This document shows positions 20,511 to 29,798 of a stretch of 32,766 bases of DNA, piece after piece. Position 1 is the first letter of the stretch; every line of letters begins with the position of its first letter. The stretch comes from an uncultured Gemmiger sp. (lineage in GTDB: Bacteria; Bacillota; Clostridia; Oscillospirales; Ruminococcaceae), in the NCBI GenBank assembly GCA_947628865.1, contig CANRBN010000004.1, forward strand, positions 1 through 32,766, read 5' to 3'. The notes below the pieces were generated by a model, which saw only the letters and a program-made list of their open reading frames with translations, searched no databases and was not told the DNA's origin. Both the position numbers and the translations under genes were made by a program.

Positions 20511-21917
20511 TCAATCGGCGGGTTTTTCCCCGGCCTTTTGGGCGCGGGTCTTTTTGGGCTTGGGGGCGTCGTCAGTCTTTTCCCCGGCCTTATTGGCCTT
20601 TTTCGCCTTGGGGGCGGCCTTTTTCGCCTTGGGGGCCTCGGAAACGATCTTCGCCTTCGATTTGATGAACTCGATGGCCTTGTTGACGGCCAGATCCGCC
20701 TTGACGGCCGCCTTGTCGACCATGCCCTTGACCTTGTCGGCCTCCAGCTTGTAGGCCTCGGCGATCTTGGCGATCTCGGCCTCGTACTCCTCCTCGGTGG
20801 CCTCGATCTTCTCCCTGGCGGCGACGGCCTCCATGGCAAGGCGCATCTTGACCTGCTTTTCGGCCTGCGGCAGGAACTCATCGCGGAACTGCTCGAGCTT
20901 CATGCCCATGTACCCGAGATAGGTCTTGAGATCCATGCCCTGCTCGCGGATGCGGTACTCAAAATCCTGCACGAGCTCGTTGACGCGCTCGTCGATCATG
21001 GCCTGCGGGATCTCGGCCTGCATGCCGTTCACGACCTGGTCGATGAGGTCGTTCTCGACAGCCTGCTCGGCCTGGCGGTCGTTTTTCTCCTGCATGCCCT
21101 GGCGGATGGAGGCCTTGAGCTCGTCAAGGGTATCGTATTCGCTGACGTCCTTGGCAAATTCATCGTCCAGAGCGGGCAGCTCCTTGTATTTGACCTCATG
21201 CACCTTGACCTTGAACACCGCCGCCTTGCCGGCGAGCTCCTCGGCCTGGTACTTTTCGGGGAACGTGACGTTGACATCGAGCTCGTCGCCCGCCTTGCGG
21301 CCAACGAGCTGCTCCTCAAAGCCGGGGATGAACATGCCGGAGCCCAGCACCAGGCTGTAATGCTCGGCCTTGCCGCCCTCAAAGGCCTTGCCGTCGACAT
21401 AGCCGTCAAAGTCGATGTCGACGGTGTCGCCGTTCTCGGCGACGCCCTCGCGGGTGAGGAGGCGGCCATTGCGATCCTGCATGCGGCCAAGCTCGGCCTC
21501 GACGGCGCTTTCCTCGACAGTGTTGGCAGCTTTGGTGGCTTTCAAACCGATGTATTCGCCCAGCGTGACCTCGGGCTTGACCGCCACAGTCACCTTGAGC
21601 ACGGCGCCGTCCTCCCTGGTGAGCGAGACGACCTCCGGCTGCGGCTGGCCGACGACCTCGACGCCGGCCTCTTTGGCGGCGGCCTCGTACTCGGCGGGGA
21701 ACAGGTCGTTGATGGCGTCATAGAGGAAGACATCCGCGCCGTACATGCGCTCGATCATGGCGCGCGGCGCCTTGCCCTTGCGGAAGCCGGGCACGGTGTA
21801 TTTTTTGCCCTCGCGGCGGTAGGCGGCGTCGGCGGCGCTGTTGACGGTCGCCGCATCGACCGAGAATTGCAGGGCGACGGTGCTTTTTTCCATTTTTTCG
21901 CAGGAAATCAACTTCAT
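20511..21917 (-). CDS. tig: Trigger factor
   Basis: MKLISCEKMEKSTVALQFSVDAATVNSAADAAYRREGKKYTVPGFRKGKAPRAMIERMYG ribosome-binding signature; FKBP-like domain; precedes clpP-clpX. Confidence 0.96.
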   Translation of the reverse strand: MKLISCEKMEKSTVALQFSVDAATVNSAADAAYRREGKKYTVPGFRKGKAPRAMIERMYGADVFLYDAINDLFPAEYEAAAKEAGVEVVGQPQPEVVSLTREDGAVLKVTVAVKPEVTLGEYIGLKATKAANTVEESAVEAELGRMQDRNGRLLTREGVAENGDTVDIDFDGYVDGKAFEGGKAEHYSLVLGSGMFIPGFEEQLVGRKAGDELDVNVTFPEKYQAEELAGKAAVFKVKVHEVKYKELPALDDEFAKDVSEYDTLDELKASIRQGMQEKNDRQAEQAVENDLIDQVVNGMQAEIPQAMIDERVNELVQDFEYRIREQGMDLKTYLGYMGMKLEQFRDEFLPQAEKQVKMRLAMEAVAAREKIEATEEEYEAEIAKIAEAYKLEADKVKGMVDKAAVKADLAVNKAIEFIKSKAKIVSEAPKAKKAAPKAKKANKAGEKTDDAPKPKKTRAQKAGEKPAD

Positions 21918-21947
21918 TTTTCTTCCTCCATGAGTAAATGTGCAGGT

Positions 21948-21956
21948 ATTATAGCA
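21948..21956 (-). promoter_or_regulatory. Extended -10 element upstream of tig
   Basis: TGCTATAAT on the minus strand; -35 poorly matched. Confidence 0.5.
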
Positions 21957-21998
21957 CAGCCCGGCAAAAATTACCAGACCGCGCCCCAAAAAACTTTG

Positions 21999-22700
21999 TC
22001 ACAAGGCCAGCTTGCAGGGGCAGAAGCCGAGCGCATCGGCCGAGATGAGGCGGTAGTCGATGCCGTCCCGCACGCCCTGCACCGCCGTGTGCACGCTCTT
22101 GCCGTGCAGGTGGCCGTACCAGCAGCGGGTCACGCCGTACTCGGCCATGACCTCCAGCAGCGGCGCGGCGCCCCCCGTGCTCCCCGCAAACACCGGCGGA
22201 TAGTGCAGGAAGACGAGCTTTTGCCTTGCCTCGCCCGCCGCCTGTAAGCTGGCGCGCAGGCGTCCGGCCTCGCGCAGAAGGAGCTTTTCATTCTGCGCGG
22301 CGGTGCCGCCGGGCTCATCGAAGGGCCAGCCGCGCGTGCCGCACAGCGCCGTGCGGCCCACCGTGCAGCAGTTGTTGTGCAGCAGGCGCAGGCTGTCAAA
22401 GCCTTCGGCGGCGAAAAAGGCCTCCATCTTGGCCGCCGTCGTCCACCAGTAATCGTGGTTGCCCTTGAGCAGCCATTTCTGCCCCGGCAGGCTCTCGAGA
22501 AAGGCGAGGTCGGCCCGGGCGTCCTTGAGCGACATGGCCCAGCTGGTATCGCCCGCCAGCACGACGACATCGGTATCGACGACGAAGCGGCGCCAGTTGG
22601 CCTCCAGCTTTGGCAGGTAGCCCTCCCAGCCGGGAAAGACATCCATCGGCTTGTCGGTGCCCAGCGAAAGATGCAGATCCCCGATGGCAAACACGGACAT
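21999..22700 (-). CDS. Metallophosphoesterase
   Basis: FAIGDLHLSLG, VVLAGDTSWA, LLKGNHDYWW, CWYGHLHG metallophosphatase motifs; start MSVFAIGD at 22700. Confidence 0.92.
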   Translation of the reverse strand: MSVFAIGDLHLSLGTDKPMDVFPGWEGYLPKLEANWRRFVVDTDVVVLAGDTSWAMSLKDARADLAFLESLPGQKWLLKGNHDYWWTTAAKMEAFFAAEGFDSLRLLHNNCCTVGRTALCGTRGWPFDEPGGTAAQNEKLLLREAGRLRASLQAAGEARQKLVFLHYPPVFAGSTGGAAPLLEVMAEYGVTRCWYGHLHGKSVHTAVQGVRDGIDYRLISADALGFCPCKLAL

Positions 22701-22716
22701 ATCGCGCGCCTCCCTT

Positions 22717-24180
22717 TCAGCGCAGCGCCGCCGCGCGGATGGCGGCGGGGTCGATGCTCCCGGCAAAGCGGACGGGCGCTTTGCGCAGCGCGGCAAGGCT
22801 CGGCGGCGCCTGCGTACCGGTCAGGCGCTCGAGCGCCGCCATGGCGTCAAAATCGCTGTCCGGCGGCACGGCGCCCAGCGCGGCGAGCACATCGCGCGGG
22901 AACTTGCAGGGGCTGGCGGTGGAAAGCACCAGCATCGGCGCCGCGCCCTTTTGCCGCGCCGCCACGCGCAGGGCGACGGCGGTGTGCGGGTCGGCGAGAT
23001 AGCCGTCGGCCTCAAAGCGCGCGCGCAGCTCGGCGGCGGCAGCCGCGTCGTCCGCCCAGCCGCAGGCGAAATCCGCGCGGATGGCGGCGAGGGTATCGCC
23101 GTCGACGGTGTAGCAGCCGTCCGCGCCCAGCTCGGCCAGCCAGCCCGCGACCCTGGCGGTGTCGCCGCAGGCATGGTACAGAAGCCGCTCGAGGTTCGAG
23201 GAGATGAGGATATCCATCGAGGGCGAGGCGGTCTTGTAGAACCTGCGGCGCGCATCGTAGGTGCCGGTGGAGATAAAGTCCGAAAGCACGTTGTTTTTGT
23301 TGGAGGCGCAGAGCAGCCTGCCGAGCGGCAGGCCCATTTTTTTGGCGTACCAGCCGGCGAGGATATCGCCGAAATTGCCGGTCGGCACGCAGACATCGAC
23401 GGGCTCGCCCCATGCGACCGCGCCCCGCTCCGCCATGCGGAAATAGGCATGGAAATAGTAGACGATCTGCGGCACCAGCCGCCCCCAGTTGATGGAGTTC
23501 GCGCTCGAGAGCCGGATGCCGCGCGCCTCGAGCTCGGCGGCGGCGTCGGCATCGGCAAACACGCGCTTGACGCCGGTCTGCGCATCGTCAAAGTTGCCCT
23601 TTACGGCGTACACGGCGACGTTTTCGCCCCGCTGTGTGGCCATCTGCAGGCGCTGGATCTCGCTGGTGCCGGCGTCGGGGTAAAAGACCGCGATGTCGAT
23701 GCCCGGCAGATCCGCATAGCCGGCCAGCGCCGCCTTGCCGGTATCGCCGGAGGTCGCCACGAGGATGCGCGTCGTCTCGGTGCGGTGCAGCATGGCCTTG
23801 GCCTGCACGAGCAGGCGCGGCATCAGCTGCAGGGCGTAGTCCTTGAACGCGCAGGTCGGCCCGTGCCAGAGCTCGAGCGCGTAAAGGCCCTCGTGCACCT
23901 TTTCCACCAGGCCCGCCTTGCCGCCAAAGGCCGCGCCGTAGGCCGCCGCGGCGGCCTCGCGCAAAAAAGCGGGGTCATAGTCGGTCAAAAAGAGCGCGAG
24001 GATCTCGGCGGCGAGCGCCGGGTAGGCGAGGCCCCGCCAGCGTGCCAGCGTATCATCGCCGACCGCGGGCAGGCTTTCGGGCACATAGAGCCCGCCGTCC
24101 GGCGCAAGGCCGCGCAGGATGGCCTCCCCTGCCGAGGCGGTCAGCGCGGCATCGCGCGTGCTGTGGTATCGCATGGTCAT
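22717..24180 (-). CDS. thrC: Threonine synthase
   Basis: MRYHSTRDAALTASAGEAILRGLAPDGGLYVPESLP; GPTCAFKDYALQLMPRLL (PLP lysine); ATSGDTGKAALAGY; VPTGNFGDILAGWYAKKMGLP. Confidence 0.97.
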   Translation of the reverse strand: MTMRYHSTRDAALTASAGEAILRGLAPDGGLYVPESLPAVGDDTLARWRGLAYPALAAEILALFLTDYDPAFLREAAAAAYGAAFGGKAGLVEKVHEGLYALELWHGPTCAFKDYALQLMPRLLVQAKAMLHRTETTRILVATSGDTGKAALAGYADLPGIDIAVFYPDAGTSEIQRLQMATQRGENVAVYAVKGNFDDAQTGVKRVFADADAAAELEARGIRLSSANSINWGRLVPQIVYYFHAYFRMAERGAVAWGEPVDVCVPTGNFGDILAGWYAKKMGLPLGRLLCASNKNNVLSDFISTGTYDARRRFYKTASPSMDILISSNLERLLYHACGDTARVAGWLAELGADGCYTVDGDTLAAIRADFACGWADDAAAAAELRARFEADGYLADPHTAVALRVAARQKGAAPMLVLSTASPCKFPRDVLAALGAVPPDSDFDAMAALERLTGTQAPPSLAALRKAPVRFAGSIDPAAIRAAALR

Positions 24181-24188
24181 TCTCCTTT

Positions 24189-25181
24189 TTATGGCTCGGT
24201 GAATGCGTTTTCGATGCAGTGCACGCGCCAGCGGCCCTCCGCATCGGCGGGCAGCACCTCGACGACGTCAAAGCGCACCGGGGCGTCCGCATAGGGGCTG
24301 TTTTGCAGCCACTGCCGCGCGGCGCTCGCCAGCCGGCGGCGCTTCTTTTCGTCCACGGCATCCGCCGGGGCCCCCTTTTGGGCGCCGGCGCGGGTCTTGA
24401 CCTCGGCAAAGATGACGGTGCCGTCCCTGTACGCGATCACGTCCAGCTCGCCGAAGCGGGTGCGGTAGTTGTGGTCGAGCAGCAGGCAGCCGTTTTGCCG
24501 GTAGTATTTGGCGGCGACGGCCTCGCCCTTTTGCCCAAGGGCCTGCCCCGGCGCCGGCAGCGCCAGCTTTTTGAGGAAGCTCTGGCGGTAAAACGGCGCG
24601 GGGCCGTACTTTTGCAGCGCCTCGATGTGCTGCGCGGTGCCGTAGCCCTTGTGCTGCGCAAGGCCGTACTGCGGGTACTGCGCGTCCAGCTCCGCCATCA
24701 GGCGATCCCGCGTGACCTTGGCCAAAATGGACGCCGCGGCGACGCAGGCGCTGATGGCATCGCCCTTGACGACGCACTGTGCCGGCGCCGGCAGGCCGGG
24801 CGGGGTGCGGTTGCCGTCGACGAGGATGCGGTCGGGCTTCATCCCAAGCCCCGCGGCGGCCGCCGCCATGCCCTCCATGGTGGCGTTGAGGATGTTGATC
24901 GCATCGATGCGCTCCGGCCCGACGAGCACGACGTTCCAGGCCAATGCGCTCTGCGTGATGGCGGCATAGAGCTCCTCGCGCCGGGGCTCGGACAGCTTTT
25001 TGGAATCGTTGACGCCCGGCACCGGCTTTTCGGGGTCGAGGATGACCGCCGCGCAGGCCACCGGACCGCACAGCGGCCCGCGCCCGGCCTCGTCGATGCC
25101 GCAGAGCAGCGGGCCGGCCTGCGCGCGGACTGCCGCGTCGTAGGTGTACAGCGCGGGAGCCTCCTTCACGGCGAGGGGCAT
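24189..25181 (-). CDS. rnhB: Fused ribonuclease HII / YraN (UPF0102) protein
   Basis: RNase HII motifs GIDEAGRGPLCGPV, NDSKKLSEPRRE, ILVDGNR, KVTRDRLM followed in one frame by YraN motifs GQKGEAVAAKYYRQNGCLLLDHNYRTRFGELDVIAYRDGTVIFAEVKTR. The track ORF 24189-26063 extends 5' into rbgA in the wrong frame. Confidence 0.92.
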   Translation of the reverse strand: MPLAVKEAPALYTYDAAVRAQAGPLLCGIDEAGRGPLCGPVACAAVILDPEKPVPGVNDSKKLSEPRREELYAAITQSALAWNVVLVGPERIDAINILNATMEGMAAAAAGLGMKPDRILVDGNRTPPGLPAPAQCVVKGDAISACVAAASILAKVTRDRLMAELDAQYPQYGLAQHKGYGTAQHIEALQKYGPAPFYRQSFLKKLALPAPGQALGQKGEAVAAKYYRQNGCLLLDHNYRTRFGELDVIAYRDGTVIFAEVKTRAGAQKGAPADAVDEKKRRRLASAARQWLQNSPYADAPVRFDVVEVLPADAEGRWRVHCIENAFTEP

Positions 25182-26101
25182 GGCGTACCTCCTTGTGGGG
25201 CGGGCGGGCGTTCCCCCTCGCCCGGCGCGGGCGGGCGTTCCAATGAGATGCGGCCCCATTTGCTCTGGCGGAACTCCCCCACCACGGTGCGGGCGGCGCG
25301 CTCGGTATCGACCTCGCCGCCCGGAACGAGCATGCCGCGCCGTCGACCGATGGCGTTGAGCAGCTCGTACGGCGGCAGGGCCAGCGCGCTCTCCTCCAGC
25401 TTGTAGCGGGCCAGGACTTTTTCGGGGTAGAGCTCGCGCACGTCGGCCAGCAGACCGCAGGCGAGCGATTCGATGTCGAGGATATCGTCCCGGATGGCGC
25501 CGATGAACGCGAGGTTGGAGGCGGTCTGCAGGCTGTCGAATTTTTTCCACAGCACGCCGGGCATATCGAGCAGGTCGAACCCGTCCGCCGAGAGCCACTG
25601 CTTGCCGCGCGTCACGCCGGGGCGATCCTCGGCCCTGGCGCGCGCCGCCCCGACAAAGGAGTTGATGAACGTGGATTTGCCCACGTTGGGGATGCCCACC
25701 GCCATCACCCGCACGGGCGCGCCGGCCATGCCGCGCGCCGCGCGCCGTTCGGTCAGCGCCGTGAGCTCTTTCAAAATGGGCCCGCGCGCCGCCGCCGCGC
25801 CGCCCCTTTGGCGGGCGTCCAGCGCCAGGCAGCCGTCGCCGCGGGCCCTGAACCACGCGACCCACTGCGCGGTGACCGCCGGGTCGGCCAGGTCGGCCTT
25901 GGTGAGCAGATACAGGTGCGGCTTGCCCGCCGTGATGCGCCGGATCTCGGGGTTGAGGCTGGAGGACGGGATGCGCGCGTCCAGCAGCTGCAAGACGCAG
26001 TCCACCCCATGCACCTCGCGCTCCATGATGCGCAGCGTTTTCGCCATGTGGCCGGGGAACCACTGGATCTGGCGGCTGTTCAGGACATCGCGCTCGCTCA
26101 T
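25166..26101 (-). CDS. rbgA: Ribosome biogenesis GTPase RbgA/YlqF
   Basis: IQWFPGHMAKTLR, DARIPSSSLNP, LLTKADL (G4), GIPNVGKSTFIN (G1), DMPGVLWKKF (G3): circularly permuted GTPase. Confidence 0.95.
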   Translation of the reverse strand: MSERDVLNSRQIQWFPGHMAKTLRIMEREVHGVDCVLQLLDARIPSSSLNPEIRRITAGKPHLYLLTKADLADPAVTAQWVAWFRARGDGCLALDARQRGGAAAARGPILKELTALTERRAARGMAGAPVRVMAVGIPNVGKSTFINSFVGAARARAEDRPGVTRGKQWLSADGFDLLDMPGVLWKKFDSLQTASNLAFIGAIRDDILDIESLACGLLADVRELYPEKVLARYKLEESALALPPYELLNAIGRRRGMLVPGGEVDTERAARTVVGEFRQSKWGRISLERPPAPGEGERPPAPQGGTPCPSP

Positions 26102-26646
26102 GCCACCGCCCCCAGCTTTTGCAGCGGCGTCAGGCGCAGGAGCACCTTGCCGAGCACGTCGCGCGCGTCGATGCAGCCGATCTCGGGCGAGCGGCTGTCG
26201 AGCGAATCGTTGCGGTTGTCCCCCATCAGGAACACGCAGCCCTCGGGCACGGTGAGGGGGAACGCCGTCCCCTCGGCGAGCCAGGTCGGGGCGGCGGTGT
26301 AGGGCTCCTCGAGCGGCTCGCCGTTGCGGTAGACGACGCCGGCGTCGAAATCGATGTCGATGGTATCGCCGGGGCAGCCGATGACCCGCTTGACGAGCAC
26401 GCGGCCATAGCCGGTATACCGGTCGGTGACGACGATGTCGCCGCGGCGCGGCGTATAGGGCACGCTCGAGATGAGCAGGCGCTCGCCGTCCGTGAGGGTG
26501 GGCAGCATGGAATCGCCGTCCACATGCACGATGCGCACGGCAAAGGTGAACAGCACGAGCAGCACGGCTGCCGCCCAGACGACCGCCTCGACCCATTCCA
26601 CGATGTTTTTGTCAGCGGCGCTCTGCCGCTGCGGCGCCTTTGCCAT
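26098..26646 (-). CDS. lepB: Signal peptidase I
   Basis: VDGDSMLPTL (Ser), RRGDIVV, VLVKRVIGCPGD (Lys), FLMGDNRNDSLDSR. Confidence 0.95.
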   Translation of the reverse strand: MAKAPQRQSAADKNIVEWVEAVVWAAAVLLVLFTFAVRIVHVDGDSMLPTLTDGERLLISSVPYTPRRGDIVVTDRYTGYGRVLVKRVIGCPGDTIDIDFDAGVVYRNGEPLEEPYTAAPTWLAEGTAFPLTVPEGCVFLMGDNRNDSLDSRSPEIGCIDARDVLGKVLLRLTPLQKLGAVA

Positions 26647-26730
26647 CGGCCCGGCCCCCTTTCCGCCAGCGGGATGCAGGATAAAGAAAAGAAGGGAGAA
26701 CGCTGCCGTCCTCCCCTCCGAGTTTTCTGG

Positions 26731-27081
26731 TCAGATCTTTTCCTTGACCTTGGCCGCCTTGCCGGTGCGCCCGCGCAGATAGAACAGCTTGGCGCGGCGG
26801 ACCTTGCCGCGGCGGATGACCTTGACATCCTCGACGAACGGGCTGTTGATGGGGAACACGCGCTCGACGCCGACGCCGTAGGACAGGCGGCGGACGGTAA
26901 AGGTCTCGGCCACGCCGCCGTGCTTTTTGGCGATGACGGTGCCCTCAAAATTCTGGATGCGCTCCTTGTCGCCTTCCTTGATGCGCACCGATACGCGCAC
27001 GGTATCGCCGACTTCAAACTGCGGCTTGTTCTCCTTGATCATGCCCGCGGTCAGGATCTTGGCGGCATTCTCTGCGTTCAT
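26731..27081 (-). CDS. rplS: 50S ribosomal protein L19
   Basis: [97 protein letters not shown]. Confidence 0.98.
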   Translation of the reverse strand: MNAENAAKILTAGMIKENKPQFEVGDTVRVSVRIKEGDKERIQNFEGTVIAKKHGGVAETFTVRRLSYGVGVERVFPINSPFVEDVKVIRRGKVRRAKLFYLRGRTGKAAKVKEKI

Positions 27082-27135
27082 AACGATAACTCCTCCGTTT
27101 TTTGACGACGTTCATACCCGGAATGCCCGGCAGCG

Positions 27136-27184
27136 GACCGCCTGTATAATGTTCGCCATTACCCCGCCGGCGGCGCCGGCGGTC
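27136..27184 (-). ncRNA. Candidate structured leader of rplS
   Basis: Outer arms GACCGCC/GGCGGTC enclosing GCCGGC-GGC-GCCGGC and TAATG-GCGAA-CATTA hairpins, between the promoter and the rplS RBS. Confidence 0.45.
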
Positions 27185-27196
27185 GAAAGCCTAAAG

Positions 27197-27225
27197 ATTA
27201 TAACACAGCAAAATGCGATTTGCAA
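27197..27225 (-). promoter_or_regulatory. Promoter of rplS
   Basis: TTGCAA-N17-TATAAT with TGT extended -10 on the minus strand. Confidence 0.8.
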
Positions 27226-27252
27226 GGGGGATTTTTGTGTTTTTCGGAGGTT

Positions 27253-27897
27253 TCAGCAAAATTCCGTGCCGTCCGGCAGCAGCAGGGCCGTGCGCAGGAT
27301 GCGGCACTGCCAGGGCGCGATGTCCCCTTGCTGCTGCAGCCAGCCCAAAAGCAGCGCCGGGTTGAGGTTGGCGCCCTCGGCGCAGGGCAGGCGCACGGGC
27401 ACGGCCAGGCTGTCCCCTGCCCTCTGCCAGCCAAGGCGCGGCAGGATCTCTTTCAGATCGATCGTCTTTTCGCCGCGCTTGGTCTTTTTGGTGACCGGCG
27501 CGGCGGGCGCGGCGTTATACGCCTCGAGCGCCGGCAGCGCCGCGGCGGGCAGCGTCAAGCGGTAATCGGCGGCGGATATCTCGCCCATCCTGTGCACGGC
27601 GGGCGCCGCGCTCAGGACCGTGATGCCGCGCGGCATGTAGGGGCGCAGCGCCGCGGCCCAGGCGGCGCAGTCGGGAGCGTCCGCTTCCGTCTTGACCTCA
27701 CAGCTCTCGCAAAGGCTCTCCTGCCCGAGCGAGAGCGGGCTGCAAAACGCCAGATAGATGTGCGGGTTGAAGCCCTGCGTATACCACACCGGCAGACCGC
27801 TGCGCTTGAGCACGCGGTGGAACACCCGCTGCAGATCGAGCAGCGAGATGTAGGCGGCCTCGCCCTGTTTTTCAAAAAAGATACGAACGGTCGTCAA
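27253..27897 (-). CDS. Radical-SAM-linked protein (TIGR03936/DUF2344-like)
   Basis: TVRIFFEKQGEAAYISLLDLQRVFHRVLKRSGLPVWYTQGFNPHIYLAFCSPLSLGQES; adjacent to a TIGR03960-like radical SAM gene; proposed TTG start overlapping the upstream TGA. Confidence 0.85.
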   Translation of the reverse strand: MTTVRIFFEKQGEAAYISLLDLQRVFHRVLKRSGLPVWYTQGFNPHIYLAFCSPLSLGQESLCESCEVKTEADAPDCAAWAAALRPYMPRGITVLSAAPAVHRMGEISAADYRLTLPAAALPALEAYNAAPAAPVTKKTKRGEKTIDLKEILPRLGWQRAGDSLAVPVRLPCAEGANLNPALLLGWLQQQGDIAPWQCRILRTALLLPDGTEFC

Positions 27898-29735
27898 AAG
27901 CAGGGCCTCCCCAGCAGTTTGTCGGCGCCGCAGCCGCTGCACTGGCGGTCGCAGGGCGGCGAGGGCTCGGCGCGCAGGGCCTTTTGGTATTCGCGCACAA
28001 GATAGGCGCGCCGCACGCCCACGTCCAGATGATCCCACGGCAGGGGCTCGTCGGGGCCGAGGGCGCGGTAGTTGTAAAAGTCCGGGTCAAGACCGCAGGC
28101 GGCAAAGGCCGCGAGCCAGCGGTCATAGTCAAAAAACTCCTCCCAGGTGTCGTAGCAGGCGCCGTTTTCAAACGCCGTCTCGATGACCTTGCCCAGCCGC
28201 CGGTCGCCCTTGGCGAACACGCCCTCCAAAACGCTGGTGGCGCTGTCATGGTAGTTGATCTTCACCTTGCGGCTGCGCACGCAGGAGAGCAGATACTTCT
28301 GCTTTTCGCGCAGCGTCTCGCGGCGATCCTGCTGACAGAACTGGAACGGCGTCCAGGGCTTGGGCACGAAGCATGCCACGCTGGCCGTGACCTGCACGCC
28401 CTTGCCCCTGGCGTGGTCGAGGCTGTAATAGAGGTCGACGACGCGCTGGCAGGTATCGGCGATGCCCTTGATGTCCTCCATCGTCTCGGTGGGCAGGCCC
28501 ATCATAAAATAGAGCTTGACGGCGGTGTACCCCTGCGAAAAGGCGATGCGGCAGGTGCGCTCGAGCTGCTCCCAGCTGACGTTTTTGTTGATGACGTCGC
28601 GCAGGCGCTGGGTGCCGGCCTCGGCGGCAAAGGTCAGGCCGCTCTTGCGCACGCGGGTGGTCTTTTCGACAAGGCTTTGGGAAAAGTTGTCCACCCGCAG
28701 GCTTGGCAGCGAAAGGCTGACATGCTCCGCCGGCGCCCACGCGTTGATGGCGTCGAGCGTCTGCTCCAGGCGCGAATGGTCGGAGGTCGAAAGGCTCGAC
28801 AGGCTGAGCTCATCGTAGCCGGTGTTTTGGCAGAGCGTGCGGGCGCTTTGGCTGATGCGCTCGGGGCTGCGCTCCCGGAACGGGCGGTAGATCTGCCCGG
28901 CCTGGCAGAAGCGGCAGCCGCGCACGCAGCCGCGCAGCACCTCGACGCAGGCGCGGTCCTGCACGGCGCCGACCATCGGCACCACGAAATCGCGCGGCGG
29001 GGGGATGCTGTCAAGATCCTTGACGATGGCCCGGGTCACCTTTTCCGGCACGCCGGGGCGGTTGGGGCGGATGCTCCTGAAGCGGCCGTCCGCCCCGTAC
29101 TCGACCGTATAAAAGGCCGGCACATACACGCCGGGGATCTGCGCCAGCGCGAGCAGCAGCCGGTTCTTGTCCCAGCCGTGCTTTTTTGCGGTCTCGACGG
29201 CGGCGCAGATGCTTTGCAGCATCTCCTCGCCCTCGCCGAGCTGCATCGCGTCGAAAAAATCCGCCATCGGCTCGGCGTTGCACACGCACGGGCCGCCGGC
29301 GATGATGAGCGGCCAGCGCCCGTCGCGCTGTGCCGCGCGCAGCGGGATGCCCGCCAGCCGCAGCATGGCGAGCACGTTCGTATAGCAAAGCTCGTATTCG
29401 AGCGAGAAGCCGACGATGTCGAACGCCGTGAGCGGATCCTTGCTCTCGAGCGCGTACAGCGGGATGTCCAGGCGCTCCATCTCGGCCTTCATGTCCACCC
29501 AGGGCAGAAAGCAGCGCTCACACCACCAGTTCGCGTGGTCGTTGAGCAGCTCGTACAGGATCTTCATGCCCAGGAACGACATGCCGATCTCATAGGTATC
29601 GGGGAAGCAGAACGCCATGCGCACATCGACCGCCGCCGCATCCTTATAGGTGCAGCCGGGCTCGCCGCCGGTGTAGCGGCCTGGCTTTTGCACGGCGCTG
29701 AGCGCCTGCCTGAGTTTTTGGGAGAGTTCGGGCAT
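27894..29735 (-). CDS. TIGR03960-like B12-binding-domain/radical SAM protein
   Basis: RMAFCFPDTYEIGMSFLGMKILYELLN; radical SAM motif RGCVRGCRFCQAG; GLTFAAEAGTQRLRDVINKN. Confidence 0.9.
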   Translation of the reverse strand: MPELSQKLRQALSAVQKPGRYTGGEPGCTYKDAAAVDVRMAFCFPDTYEIGMSFLGMKILYELLNDHANWWCERCFLPWVDMKAEMERLDIPLYALESKDPLTAFDIVGFSLEYELCYTNVLAMLRLAGIPLRAAQRDGRWPLIIAGGPCVCNAEPMADFFDAMQLGEGEEMLQSICAAVETAKKHGWDKNRLLLALAQIPGVYVPAFYTVEYGADGRFRSIRPNRPGVPEKVTRAIVKDLDSIPPPRDFVVPMVGAVQDRACVEVLRGCVRGCRFCQAGQIYRPFRERSPERISQSARTLCQNTGYDELSLSSLSTSDHSRLEQTLDAINAWAPAEHVSLSLPSLRVDNFSQSLVEKTTRVRKSGLTFAAEAGTQRLRDVINKNVSWEQLERTCRIAFSQGYTAVKLYFMMGLPTETMEDIKGIADTCQRVVDLYYSLDHARGKGVQVTASVACFVPKPWTPFQFCQQDRRETLREKQKYLLSCVRSRKVKINYHDSATSVLEGVFAKGDRRLGKVIETAFENGACYDTWEEFFDYDRWLAAFAACGLDPDFYNYRALGPDEPLPWDHLDVGVRRAYLVREYQKALRAEPSPPCDRQCSGCGADKLLGRPCF

Positions 29736-29798
29736 AGGGGCCGTCCTTTCTGCGGTATGCCCCCATTGTAGCGGATTTTTGCGCAAATTGCAATGCGC

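Noticed and set aside
24189-26063. 624-aa minus ORF as a single protein
   Set aside because: The N-terminal half is an out-of-frame translation of rbgA; the true product starts at 25181 (MPLAVKEAPALYTYDAAV).
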